DNA of 64,000 nt from Scalesia atractyloides (Eukaryota > Streptophyta > Magnoliopsida > Asterales > Asteraceae), in contig CAMTDV010000019.1 in assembly GCA_947069175.1 (NCBI GenBank), positions 75,205,358 through 75,269,357 of the forward strand, read 5' to 3'. A program made the translations under genes and the position numbers. The notes beneath the pieces are model-generated. The model was not told where the DNA came from, did not search any database, and was given only the letters and a program-made list of their open reading frames with translations. This document shows positions 42,537 through 54,554 of this stretch, piece after piece; the first letter of the stretch is position 1, and every line of letters begins with the position of its first letter.

Positions 42537-44799
42537 AATGATAAAGTGTTACTTTGAAGATGATTTAACAAGGCTTAAGAAAAGTCCAAAGAGAATTCCT
42601 CTTCTATTTTGAAAATTATGTATTTATAGCCTTATAGGTGGGTAGGAAAATTAGGTATTTTATGAAATTTACATCAGTATAAATTATGAACGGAGGTATT
42701 AGGTGTTGTACCTCATATTTTGGGGGGATTTTTTAAAAAAAATATTGATATTTCACTTTAAACCCAAATTTACTTGATACTGTAGGTTTAATCTAAAAGT
42801 TTTTAGTTTTCCAATTTAATCTCACAACCTTTTTACTTTCAACTTTGATTCCCTATGTTTTCATATTTTGCAAAATTTTTCGTTTTACGTTTGGTTCTAA
42901 ATTTTGTGAGTTAACATGGCACAATGTGTGTGTGGTTCAACGATTTTACATTTTGTTATACGCTTCGTTCTAAATTTGCAAGTTAACATGGCGCAACGTA
43001 CGTGTGTTGTTCAGTGTGTTTACATCGTCTATTTTTTTTCCGTTTAATAAGTTCGTCACAACGCGCGAGTCCTAAATCGAGTTAGTTATTATTTTCTATG
43101 TTTTATATATCGGTCTAATTTCTCCATGTTAAAACGCCACAACTTTATTGTTGGTGGTCGTTGGCTATAGTATGGCATTGGTGCTATTTGTCACGGTTTT
43201 ACGCTCCCGCCGCAACGCAGGGCCTTAATACGATAGGTTATTTGTATGGATACAAGTCATGTAACGTATCAGTCCAAATTTAACTTACTTTGTATAAGAT
43301 AGTTATAGAGATTTAACCGACAAAAACATCTTTAACATTATAAATGTGAATCTGATAACAACATGTCAATTTCGTTGGTCGCGACGCAACGCACGCGGGT
43401 CAATGTTCTAGTTTCAATCAATTCACTCCTTTGTAAGGTTAATGTAATAACTACTTATTTAACAACCCGACTGAGTCAACAATTGAACCAAAAACTCACT
43501 ATGTAACTGATCTTGTTAGATCGATTTTTTGGATGTCTCCCATTGACCTATTCAGTACTGGCGGACTCTAAATTAATTTTGAGAAGTGCGGACGAGGGCT
43601 TCAACGAAACTTTCAAGGGGGATGCGCTCGGAATTTTTGCGTATAAAATACAATAAAAAAAATTGTTCAAAGGGTGCGACAGCCCACCCACTACAACATC
43701 TAGGTCCACCCTTCCTATTCAGTTGCTAGTCAAATCCGTTAAATTGGCAAACTTTACCTAATTGTTGGACTGAATTGAAAAAAAAAATTCTTTTATAATT
43801 TTATCTAATACTTCATATTCAATATTTTGGTTGTTTTTTATTTTATAAAATTTGTTTTAATTAGTTGTATATTTACTAGTTTTTAAAATATCTTCAACGT
43901 TCATTTGATTTTTAAAACCAGTACAACTGGTAAGACGCTCTATCCACTATTATAAAATTATCGGGCACAACTCATAACCAATTAACTTGTTTTTAGGGTT
44001 TTACAATAAACAAAATCTTATAATTCACAAAACTACAATTTACAATATTGTGAAAACTATGATATATTTACAAAGAATTACGTACGAATGACTTAAAAAG
44101 ATCAACCATCCTCATTAATCACCATCTAGTGCTGGCTTAGCATATTAAACACATTACAACCACAAAAGGCCAAACACTTTGCTTGATAAAACGTTACTTT
44201 GGTTCCTCACCATCCATCATTGATCATGATTTATCATCACAAGAGCTTATCAAAATTAATATCATGATATAGCGAAACATCTAATATCGACGTTAACATG
44301 CACGACTTGGTTCAATCAAGAGACTTCACAAAATTTTAAACTTTAATCTTAAGAAATAAATCATATCAAATGTCAATCTCATGGTACTTAGCAACGTAAC
44401 TATGACTAATAATGCTAAAACCATCAACAACTCCATGCTTTGACTACCTTACAAGATGAAGAGATCACATTGAAATGATTCCTTTGTGTCCCAAAACCAT
44501 TGGATCAACATCAATTTTTTTTTTGTGTTTTGACTTTTCTTTCATTAAAATACCAAAGTAACAAATTACAAACAAGTGACACGCCTAACCCCCTTTTGAA
44601 TTGAACAATAACAACCACTTTATCATTTTAGTTATAGTTCTAACGTATACAAATAATTATAAATTATACTTGAAGTTAAGAAAAACACTATAATATCGTT
44701 TTTAAAATATTTAAATTACATGTACAATAGAAGTTTAAAAAAAATCAAACCAGAATATCCAAAAGAAGTAGAACTGAATTTGGTTGAGGTCATATTACA
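42537..44799 (+). repeat. Segmental duplication, copy A
   Basis: Collinear with copy B (46314-46790 plus 54555-55771): shared stretches include TGATTTAACAAGGCTTAAG, TGAGTCAACAATTGAACC, ACCAATTAACTTGTTTTTAG and GAACTGAATTTGGTTGAGGT. Copy A differs by a 738-bp Helitron (42674-43411). Toward its right end it has a truncated trace of the RT-element tail that is longer in copy B. No host gene is seen in the duplicated unit. Confidence 0.88.
42674..43411 (+). mobile_element. Non-autonomous Helitron, 738 bp
   Basis: Starts TC (TCAGTATAAATT) after A and ends CTAG before T (GTCAATGTTCTAG|T), with a GC-rich potential hairpin GTCGCGACGCAACGCACGCG just upstream of the end. Copy B of the duplication lacks the insert and gives the empty site, without target duplication, as expected for a Helitron inserted at A|T. 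No Rep/helicase coding. Confidence 0.78.
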
Positions 44800-44876
44800 C
44801 TATAAATATCATCTATCTTTATCCGTATCTAACTTCTAATAGTAAACAATTTAATAAATGGAACATAATAACTCCT

Positions 44877-44913
44877 TATTATTATTATTATATTATTATT
44901 ATTATTATTATTA

Positions 44914-44955
<42 letters not shown>
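44877..44955. repeat. (ATT)n microsatellite
   Basis: Nearly pure TTA/ATT repeat with two single-base slips. Confidence 0.95.
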
Positions 44956-44956
<1 letters not shown>

Positions 44957-45557
44957 TCTAACTAATAATATATCAAACCTTATAGCTGTTTGATAATTTA
45001 TTAATTAATAAAGTAACATAAATATAATTATGTCATAATAAATCAGATTAGCATATAAATTTCATATTACAAAGATGGTGTAAAAAGTTACGTTGTTGCT
45101 ATTATATTATTCTTTTCAAATCTAATTTTAATATTTGAGCTAATACTATTATTTTATTATCATTAATATATTTATATATTTCTTATAGTATTTAAATTAT
45201 ATGTTATAATAATAATAAATAATAATAATAATAATAACTTTTATATCTTTTAGCATATGTTTCTTTATTAATAGCCAATAAATATATATATTTAAATGAT
45301 AAAATGATAGGAATATATAATCATTTTCTTTATCTCTACTATTCATAAAATCATAACTGTTTAAATCGTAATATAAATAAATATAATTTCAAAATATCAA
45401 AAAAATAGTATATACAAATACATGTGTATGTCAGTGTCATATATTTTTATCCACAGTGTCATAAAAAATTAATATGTATTTCCATTTAGATATGACATTT
45501 AGTTTCAATCATGTTTTCTTGTATGGTGATTGGGATTTTACTCTTAATATTTGGATG

Positions 45558-45653
45558 ATTATTATTATTATATTATTATTATTATTTTTATTATATTATT
45601 ATTATATTATTATTATATCTATTATTATTATTATATTATATTATTATTATTAT
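45558..45653. repeat. (ATT)n microsatellite
   Basis: ATT repeats with several TATA breaks. A further AAT run lies at about 45210-45236. Confidence 0.93.
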
Positions 45654-45890
45654 CTTGATCATTTTTGTTTTAAAATATGTATTTTTGTAGATGGATAAAA
45701 TGTTTTTATATTTATAAACTTGATAAGCATCAAATGTTTTGATCATACACAACATAAAAAATTTATTCAAATATTTAAAATGTGTCTCAAAATATGATCT
45801 TATTAATTATAAAATCTTCATTACTAATTAATTGATTTTTTTATTTATTCATTATGTGTGATACATGATTATAACCTAATTATATATATA

Positions 45891-46267
45891 GGAAGAGGAT
45901 CATGAGAAAGCTACTTAAATGTGAGAAAACTAGAAAACTAACTAAAAAAGCAAAAAAAAAACATAAAAAAATACAATTTTTTTTTACATTTTTTTTATAA
46001 AAAATCGCTGCTTTTTATGTAAAAAAACTTTTTTTTTTCAAAAAAAAAACTTTACTACATATGTGCACTATATGTGTACTACACATGTGCATTATATGTA
46101 TTTGTTGCACACAATGTGCATTATATGCTTTTTTTATTTTTTTAAAGTTTTTTTATATAATATATGTAGCGATTTTTTATAGAAAAATAAAAAAAAATTG
46201 ATATTTTTTTTTGCTTTTTTAGTTAGTTTTTTGGTTTTCTCATTTAAACTAGTTTTCTGTGATCCAT

Positions 46268-46269
<2 letters not shown>
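45891..46269. mobile_element. Foldback MITE inserted in a TA microsatellite
   Basis: Inverted arms: left GGAAGAGGATCATGAGAAAG then AAAACTAACTAAAAAAGC; right GCTTTTTTAGTTAGTTTTTT then TTTTCTGTGATCCATCC. Both sides are bounded by TATATATA, the right by a 44-bp TA run, fitting insertion at TA. 379 bp, no ORF. Confidence 0.72.

Positions 46270-46313
<44 letters not shown>
46270..46313. repeat. (TA)n microsatellite
   Basis: About 21 TA units directly next to the foldback MITE and to the left limit of duplication copy B. Confidence 0.95.
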
Positions 46314-46315
<2 letters not shown>

Positions 46316-46790
46316 GATAAAAATATATTACTTTGAAGATGATTTAACAAGGCTTAAGAAAGTCCAAAGAGAATTCCTCTTCATTTTGAAAGTTATGTAT
46401 TTATAGCCTTATAGGTAGGAAATTAGGTATTTTATGCATTTCAATCGATTCACTACTTTGTAAGGTTAATGTAATGACTACTTATTTAACATTTCGACTG
46501 AGTCAACAATTGAACCAAAAACTCACTATACAACTCATCTAGTTAGATCGATTTTTGGATGTCTCCCATTCACCTATTCAGTAACTTGTGAGATCGGTTA
46601 AATTGCCAAACTGTACCTAATTGTTGGACAAAATTGAAAAAACAAATTGTTTGTTTTAGATTTAAAAAAAAATTGTTTTAAATTAGTTGTATATTTATTA
46701 GCTTTTAAATTATCTTTGACGTTGTTTGATTTTTTAAACCGGTACAACTGGTAAGACCTATCCACTATTATGAAATCATCAGTCACAACT
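46314..46790 (+). repeat. Segmental duplication, copy B, left part
   Basis: Matches copy A 42537-42670 and 43412-43975 without the Helitron. Copy B continues at 54555 after the Copia element. Confidence 0.88.
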
Positions 46791-48187
46791 TGTTGGAATT
46801 TTGTGAAAATAGCATTGTCATAAATATAGAAATACGTATTTCCTAATTTTGGACGATAAATAAATATTATAAACTAAGGTTTATATAGATATTTATTTCC
46901 GGGTTTGTGTTCTATGTTGGAAGAGCTTCGCAACGAACTAAACCACATCCAAAACGGAGCTAAGATGAATGAGATATCGATGCTAAAAGTTTGGTGTTTG
47001 AAACATTAAATGCTGAAATAATGGGAAAGTAGCATCTTGTCCCATATAGGAGGAGTGATGAAACTTAAAGGGGTATTTAAGCGGGAACACTTCTTCCTTA
47101 TTGTTTCATGGAAGCACACACTAAGTGTACTCGCGAAGGGTCCTAACTCGCACTCACACACGCGCGCGCGCGTGGCGTGGGCGATGGGAGCAATGTGGCG
47201 CTTTGATGGCGCACTTTGCACTTAGCTCGCTTGAGAGCCGCCTTTGTATTTTTTACCCCGCGCGCGTGACTCAGCAAAAGGCTGTAAGGACCAGGTGGCG
47301 CAGACCCTAGAAGGCAACGTGGTAAGGGGCGCGCAGGTACACAGGTAGTAGCGCATGGTGCAGGCAGTCAGGTTGCGCCGCAGATGCCTGACGTGCGCGC
47401 GCGCAGCGCACTAAAGTGAACCAGTATGGCGCGACTTTGTGGCGTGACCAGATGGGTTCCCTGGTGACGTGGCGTGCACGCGCAAGGGCTGGCGCACCAT
47501 AGGCTCACGCAAGGATGTGAGCCATACTGGCGCACGCGCAATAGGACTGTGGAGCAAGGATGCTCGGGCACCTGTAAGCTCGCGCAGGGATGTGAGCCAC
47601 ACTGGCGCACGCACCAGCAGGCTGGCGTATGGAGGCGCGCGCGCGCGACCTGCTACTTCTAGAGTTAATGACAGATCAGTTACACTTCAGTAGTTGAAAC
47701 AGACGAGTCAAGGGTCTTGACCCGGAATGTAACTGACGAATTAAAGTGCATTAAAGACGTTTAATGCAATTTAATTCATTGAGTTAAATCTTTTTGACTG
47801 TTTCAACACAGATGCAGTATAAATACTGCATTACATCAACACCAGAGGACACCGAATTACAAACATATGTTAAGAATTCTCTACTCGATCATCTTCTTCT
47901 TTCTTGCTGCAAGGTACTTCTTCGGTGGCGTCATCTCGGCAGTGCAACTGTTTCGGCTGTTGTATCATGGAAACAAACGAGTTCTCCTGGGAGACTCGAA
48001 ATTTGTTTTAAGGGACCCGTGTTTAACACGATCCTCGGCCAAGAACCTTAATTTTGTTGTATTTTTGTTCTTGTATTTTATTTATTTCAGTTGTAATCCG
48101 TACTGTAATTTACTGCTTTCTTTATTTTTTCTGTTTGTGCAATTCAGTTACATAATTTTTTTTTATTTTATGCGAACGGTTCTTACA
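46791..48187 (+). repeat. 5' LTR of Copia B
   Basis: 1397 bp, TGTTGGAATTTTG...TTCTTACA. Has an AT-rich first third, then an unusually GC-rich block (about 47110-47660) with ACGCGCGCGCGCG and repeated ATGTGAGCCACACTGGCGCA units, then a TATA box at 47818-47825 (GCAGTATAAATACTGC). The U3-R boundary should be just after that box. Confidence 0.95.
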
Positions 48188-48593
48188 ATCTTAAAACAAA
48201 TTTTTTAAAACACCGTTCGTCTAGAATCAAAACCACTCGTTTGTGATTCAAACAAGTTTTGTCTCACTCAGTTTGTGTTTTAAAAACATTTTTTTCCTTT
48301 CCGTTTTCATCTTCAAAGGAGCGACTTTGGTTGAAAACGATTTCGGATTACTTCATTTTGTTCTTAAAATTACTTATAAAAACTTTATGTTTTGGTCTTC
48401 AAAGTTGGACTTAGAAGGCAAACAGTAAGTCTGCGCTAAAAAAATTATAAGAATTTTATATTTTTGGTCTTCAAAGTTGGACTTAGAAGCCAAACATTAA
48501 ATTCGTGGTAATTAAAAAAATTGGAGTCTACTTCTGTTTTTAGTTGGTTAAAACAGAATTTCGGACTAAAATTTTAATTTTTTACTTTTCAGA

Positions 48594-49544
48594 ATGCCGA
48601 CTGAAAACAACAACAATGTGAACACGAATGTTAAGAACCTTGTCGTTGGAACCCCTGCCAACGCTGTGGGAGCGACCATAGTGGCAAATCATGCTGAACG
48701 ACCCGAGAAATTTACGGGTCTCCACTTCAAAAGATGGCAACAGAAGATGTTCTTCTACTTGACCACCATGAACCTTGCGAGGTTCTTGACTGAAACCGCT
48801 CCCCAACCTGCGGAAGGGGAGACCGACGCACAAGCTTAGTGCGCGGTTGATGCTTGGAAGCATATGGATTTCATATGTCGAGGTTATGTGCTTAATGGCC
48901 TTTTAGATGCATTATATAACGTGTACTATAATGTCATGACGACCAAAGAATTATGGGATCTCTTGGACAAAAAGTACAAAACGGAGAATGCGGGAACAAA
49001 GAAATTTGTTGTCGCCCGTTTCTTGGACTATAAAATGGTCGATAACAAGACTATTATGAACCAAGTCCAAGAGTTGCAGATTATACTTCATGACATCCAC
49101 GCTGAGGGCATGGTTCTTTGCGAGACATTTCAAGTGGCAGCAATAATTGAAAAATTGTCTCCTTCGTGGGTAGAATTCAAAAACTACCTAAAACATAAAC
49201 GAAAGGAAATGATGGTGGAGGAACTTGTGGTCCGTCTTCGAATCGAAGAGGACAACAGGGTCGCTCTAAAAGGCACCATTGCGCAAGCTGCGGCTAAAGC
49301 AAACATGGTGGAAGTTGGGGATTCCTCCAAAAGCAAAAGGGGTAAACTAACGAAAAAGGACAAGGGGAAAGCAAAAGTTAACAACCTTGGACCAAGAAAG
49401 GGAGCTGTGAAAAAGATGTCTGCGCCTTTCCAAGGTACTTGTTATAGTTGTAACGAGACGGGGCATCGTGCTAACGAATGCAAGAAACCCAAGCGTGAGC
49501 GTGCGCATATGGTTGATGAGAATGGTATGCCTCTAATTGCATGA
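48594..49544 (+). pseudogene. Copia B gag
   Basis: Starts at ATG 48594 after a 400-nt leader (MPTENNNNVNTNVKNL). KFTGLHFKRWQQKMFFYLTT marks the Copia gag N-terminus. A premature stop at 48837-48839 splits it; the rest reopens and runs to 49544 with LDALYNVYYNVMTTKELWDL and a perfect CCHC zinc knuckle, CYSCNETGHRANEC, at about 49440-49480. Capsid and RNA-packaging role in the particle. Apart from the stop the sequence is well preserved. Confidence 0.87.
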
Positions 49545-49939
49545 TAACCGAGGAAGCGGATATGATTGAAGAAGTCAACGTGGTGGGCGCCAACTCACCA
49601 GGATGGTTCGTTGACACGGGTGCAACCCGCCATGTTTGTAGAGATAAGGCTCTTTTCTCAACATTCAAGGAAGCAACGGGTGAAGAAAAGCTTTATATGG
49701 GAAATAAAGCTACCGCCGACATCAAGGGTGAAGGCACAGTGATCTTGAAGATGACTTCTGGCAAGGAGCTCACGTTGAGCAAAGTCCTCTATGTCCCGGA
49801 TATACGGAAGAATCTCGTATCGGGTTGGATGCTCAACAAGTTTGGTTTTCGTCTAGTGTTTGAATCGGACAAATTTGTTTATCTAGACGTGGAATGTATG
49901 TTGGAAAGGGCTATGCCCTTAATGGTATGTTCAAAATGA
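49541..49939 (+). pseudogene. Copia B protease
   Basis: Overlaps the end of gag by 4 nt in another frame. Catalytic motif WFVDTGATRHVC is intact (DTG). Then the flap-like region YMGNKATADIKGEGTV and LTLSKVLYVPDIRKNLVSG. The ORF ends at a stop near 49939, before the pre-integrase zinc region. The overlap could be a natural frame switch or an indel. Confidence 0.85.
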
Positions 49940-50017
49940 ATGTAATGGTGGTTAACACCAAGAAAAACATGAATGAAATTTCTACTTCTACTTACATGAT
50001 TGAGTCTTCAAATGTTT

Positions 50018-50960
50018 AGCATGGTAGATTAGGACATGTAAATTTTAATTCATTACGACGTTAATTAAATTAAATATGATGCCAACATTCCATATTGATT
50101 CCGATTACAAATGCGAAACATATGTAGAATCCAAACTTACAAGATCATCGTTTAAATCGGTTGAAAGAATAACCGAACCCCTTGATTTAATTCATACCGA
50201 TGTGTGTGATTTAAAAGCAGTTCCCACACGTGGAGGAAATAAGTACTTTATCACGTTTATTGATGATTGTACTAAATATTGCTATGTATATTTACTTAAA
50301 AGTTAAGATGAAGCAGTAGAAAAGTTTATCTTGTACAAAAACGAAGTTGAGAATCAACTTAAAAAGAAGATAAAAGCGTTAGAAGCGACCGAGGAGGTGA
50401 ATCTGTCGCACCTTTTGCGGATTTATGCGCAAAAAGTGGCATTGTACATGAGTGTACACCTCCTTATTCTCCACAATCCAATGGCGTTGTGGAACGTAAG
50501 AACCGTACATTAAAAGAAATGAAGAACACCATGTTGATCAGTTCGGGTGTGAACCGAGAAATGTGGGGGGACGCGATTCTCTCAGCGAATTATCTTTTGA
50601 ACAAGATACCACTTAAAATAGGGACGAAACTCCTATCAAAGGTGATTGTACCACCTCCTAAGACTCTTAGGATAGGACCCAAAACTGTTGATTGTGTATT
50701 CATAGGATATGCACATCAAAGTAGTGCACATCGTTTTCTTGTACATGAGTCCAAGAATCCCGATGTCCACGTAAACACTATCATGGAGGCAAATCCTAAC
50801 ATCGTCTCATACTTTGAAAATGTGTTTCATATGCTAGGAGAACCACATGAAACTTCACCAACAATGGTTGATGAAGCAGATCCAAGTTCATCTACGTGGC
50901 TAGATGAAACACATGATCGACCAGAGGTCGACCAAGGTGACCTTAGACGAAGTAAATGAC
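50018..50960 (+). pseudogene. Copia B integrase
   Basis: The pre-integrase HHCC part begins HGRLGHVNFNSLRR at about 50018 and continues in other frames (CETYVESKLTRSSFKS). Core catalytic residues are readable: D in LIHTDVCDLKA (about 50200), D in SDRGGE (about 50388) and E in GVVERKNRTLKEMKN (about 50490). A stop at 50306-50308 and a frame change before 50390 break it. C-terminal part FIGYAHQSSAHRFLV near 50700. It would insert element cDNA into the genome. Confidence 0.85.
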
Positions 50961-50992
50961 CAAGGATTGCAAAATCATTTGGGCCAGACTTC

Positions 50993-52581
50993 ATGAGCTA
51001 TATGGTTGAGGGTGAGCCCGTTGAGGGTGAGCCCAATACCTATCGTGAAGCGGTTTCTTCCGCGGAAGGACCTCAATGGAAAAAAGCAATTAAGAATGAA
51101 ATTGATTCTATATTGCAAAATCATACTTGGGAGTTAGTAGATCTTCCACCTGGTTGTAAACCACTTGGATATCGTTAGATATTCAAAAGGAAGATGAAAG
51201 CTGATGGAAGTATTGACAAATACAAGGCGAGGCTAGTAATAAAAGGGTTTAGACAAAAACAAGGTCTAGTTTACTTTGATACTTACTCACCTGTGACACG
51301 AATAACCTCTATAAGATTGGTTCTTGCAATTGCAGCTTTAAGAAATTTGGAAGTTCACCAAATGGATGTAAAAACCGCATTTCTAAACGACGATTTAGAA
51401 GAAGAGATTTACATGGAACAACCCGAGGGTTTTTCCGCCCCAGGAAAAGATGGCAAAGTATGTAAATTGGTCAAGTCTTTGTACGGTTTGAAGCAAGCTC
51501 CAAAACAATGGCACCAAAAGTTTGATCATGTCATGATTGACAATGGTTTCAAAATAAACGAGTGCGACAAATGTGTTTACTATAAAGACACACCAAGAGG
51601 TTATGTGATTTTATGTCTTTATATGGATGATATGCTTATCATTGGGAGTAATAATCATATGATCAACTCAACTAAAGACATGTCGAAAGCGAGGTTTGAC
51701 ATGAAAGACATGGGCTTAGCGGATGTGATTCTTGGTGTAAAAATCACTAGAACGCAAGATGGTCTTATCTTAAGTCAAACTCACTACGTGGACAAGATCC
51801 TTGGGAAATTCCATTCGGAAGATACGAGTATAGCTCGAACTCTGATTGATAATACTCAACGTCTAAGGAAAAATAGAGGCGAAGGAGTTGCTCAGTTAGA
51901 GTACTCAAGGATCATTGGTAGTCTCATGTATCTAATGACATGTACTAGACCCGACTTAGCATATGCAGTAAGCAGGCTAAGTAGATACACTAGTAATCCA
52001 AATGATGATCATTGGAAAGCTATCACACGAGTGCTAAGATACACGAGAGATTACGTATTATATTATACCCTTCATCCAGCAGTGATCGAAGGATACACTG
52101 ATGCGAACTGGATTTCGGATATAAAGGATAATAGATCGACAAGTGGATATGTCTTTACACTTGCGGGAGAAGCTATAGCTTGGAAGTCGTCCAAGCAAAC
52201 AGTTATAGCTAGATCCATGATGGAATCCGAATTCGTCGCCTTAGATAAAAGCGGTTAAGAGGCGGAGTGGGTACGTCAATTTGTGGAAGATGTTCCACGA
52301 TGGCAAAGCCGTTGACGGCGATTTGCATACATTGTGACAATACATCAGCGCTTGTGAGAGCATAAAGCTCTATGTACAATGGCAGATCAAGGCACATTCG
52401 ACGTAGGTACAACACAGTACGTCAACTAATCTCCATGGGTATTATCTCGGTTGACTATGTGAAGTCAAAAGAGAATATTGCAGACCCATTAACGAAAGGC
52501 ATAAGCAAAGATTTAGTTTATAAGACGTCAAGAGGAATGAGTCTAAAGCCCATGGATGAAGGGAGTATGAGGGAAACCTAA
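50993..52581 (+). pseudogene. Copia B reverse transcriptase and RNase H
   Basis: RT starts with WKKAIKNEIDSILQNHTWEL near 51080 and has a stop at about 51176, then an open 354-codon stretch: YKARLVIKGFRQKQG, QMDVKTAFLNDDLEEEIYME, SLYGLKQAPKQWHQKF, catalytic YMDDMLIIGS. RNase H follows with GYTDANW and RSTSGYVF, a stop at about 52256, a short frame change, then the final SRHIRRRYNTVRQL and NIADPLTKGISKDLV to 52581. Three disruptions over the region. Catalytic YMDD and the RNase H aspartates remain. Confidence 0.88.
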
Positions 52582-53126
52582 CCTAGTTGACTGGAGATCC
52601 CAAGATCTAGGTTCAATAGGCAAACTTAATCATAAACCCAAAGGGAGTCACTGTGGGGAGTGCCCCAAAGATTCATAAAGGGAGTTATATACTTCCTAGT
52701 CCATTCCAATCAGTGACATGAAGTAAGGTTAAGCATATTGAGGTTAACGATTTGAGGAAATCAAATTAACCATGATGCTTTTAATGATTCGACGAATCAC
52801 CTATGTTAGAGAGAAGTGGGGTCGCTTCGAATTGATTTGTGGGGAGGCGCAAATCCTAGAGCTCTCGCAGAACCAGGAAAGTGTTCCATGACCATGAACG
52901 GACATAACCATGAGGAGTTGACTAAACTAGGGAGAGTATTGTGTGAATGTATATTGTCGCCTACATAAATGGGGGAATTGTTCAAAGACACCGCGTCTAC
53001 AAGACCCTAGGAGGCTAAGTATGCTTCACAAAAGAGGGTTCAAAGGTTACGCCTACCTATCTTCATATTTAACTGTTGAATTTGTATCGTTAAAACTTGA
53101 AAGGGGAAAGGTCGATTTCCATTCAT
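52582..53126 (+). other. 3' non-coding region of Copia B
   Basis: Non-coding sequence between RNase H and the polypurine tract. No extra ORF supported. Confidence 0.5.
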
Positions 53127-53134
53127 GTGGGGGA
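53127..53134 (+). other. Polypurine tract of Copia B
   Basis: GTGGGGGA run two bases before the 3' LTR, the plus-strand primer position. Confidence 0.7.
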
Positions 53135-53135
53135 T

Positions 53136-54554
53136 TGTTGGAATTTTGTGAAAATAGCATTTTCATAAATATAGGAAATGCGTATTTCCTAATTTTGGAC
53201 GATAAATAAATAATATAAACTGAGGTTTATATAGATATTTATTTCCGGATTTGTGTTCTATGTTGGAAGAGCTTCGCAACGAACTAAACCCGTCCAAAAC
53301 GGAGCTAAGATGAATGAGATATCGATGCTCAAAGTTTGGTGTTTGAAAAATTAAATGCTGAAATAATGGGAAAGTAGCATCTTGTCCCACATAGGAGGAG
53401 TGATGAAACTTAAAGGGGTATTTAAGCGGGAACACTCCTTCCTTACTGTTTCATGGAAGCACACACTAAGTGTACTCGCGAAGGGTGCGCAGAGCACCCT
53501 AACTCGCACTCGCACACGCGCGCGCGCGTGGCGTGGGCGATGGGCGCAATGTGTCGCTTTGATGGCGCACTTTGCACTTAGCTCGCTTGAGAGCCGCCTT
53601 TGTATTTTTTACCGCGCGCGCGTGGCTTAGCAAAAGGCTGTAAGGACCAGGTGGCGCAGACCCTAGAAGGCAACGTGGCAAGGGGCGCGCAGGTACACAG
53701 GTAGTAGCGCATGGTGCAGGCAGTCCAGGTTGCGCCGCAGATGCATGACGTGCGCGCGGCAACGCACCAAAGTGAACCAGTATGGCTCGACTGTGTGGCG
53801 TGACCAGATGGGTTCCCTGGTGACGTGGCGTGCGCGCGCAAGGGCTGGCGCACCAGTAGGCTCGCGCAAGGATGTGAGCCATACTGGCGCAGCACAATAG
53901 GACTGTGGAGCAAGGATGCTCGCGCAAGGGTTTGCGCACCTGTAAGCTCGCGCGGGGATGTGAGCCACACTGGCGCACGCACCAGCAGGCTGGCGTATGG
54001 AGGCGCGCACGCGACCTGCTGCTTCCAGAGTTAATGACAGATCAGTAACACTTCAGTAGTTGAAACAGACGAGTCAAGGGTTTTGACCAGGAATGTAACT
54101 GACGAATTAAAGTGCATTAAAGACGTTTAATGCAATTTCATTCGTTGAGTTAAATCTTGTTAACTGTTTCAACACAGATGCATATAAATACTGCATTACA
54201 TCAACACCAGAGGACACCGAATTACAAACATATGTTAAGAATTCTCTACTCGATCATCTTCTTCTTTCTTGCTGCAAGGTACTTCTTCGGGGTGGCGTCA
54301 TCTCCGGCAGTGCAACTGTTTCGGCTGTTGTATCATGGAAACAAACAAGTTCTCTGGGAGACTCGAAATTTGTTTTAAGGGACCCGTGTTTAACACGATC
54401 CTCGGCCAAGAACCTTAATTTTGTTGTATTTTTGTTCTTGTATTTTATTTATTTCAGTTGTAATCCGTACTGTAATTTACTGCTTTTTTATTTTTTCTGT
54501 TTGTGTAATTCAGTTAAATAAATTTTTATTTATTTTATGCGAACGGTTCTTACA
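53136..54554 (+). repeat. 3' LTR of Copia B
   Basis: 1419 bp with the same layout as the 5' LTR; TATA box at 54183-54190. Small indels in the GC-rich block and substitutions elsewhere separate the two LTRs. Confidence 0.95.

Larger units (their letters stand above)
46791..54554 (+). mobile_element. Complete Ty1/copia retrotransposon B, 7764 bp
   Basis: Two LTRs (46791-48187 and 53136-54554) flanked by the 5-bp duplication CAACT (46786-46790 and 54555-54559). Internal order gag, protease, integrase, RT, RNase H is diagnostic of Copia. The coding part has several stops and frameshifts, and the two LTRs differ by scattered substitutions and indels, so it is not recent. No TGGTATCAGAGC primer site follows the 5' LTR. 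Confidence 0.95.

Noticed and set aside
44784..44993. ORFs of poly-I/L/Y across ATT microsatellites (also 45474-45698)
   Set aside because: Translation of the repeat itself.
47368..47693. Overlapping ORFs on both strands in the GC-rich block (also 53499-54034)
   Set aside because: They arise from GC-rich, low-stop sequence inside the two Copia B LTRs; no protein-like motifs, and both strands are open alike.
48951..49133. Minus-strand ORFs opposite Copia B gag and RT
   Set aside because: Shadows of the sense frames without own motifs.
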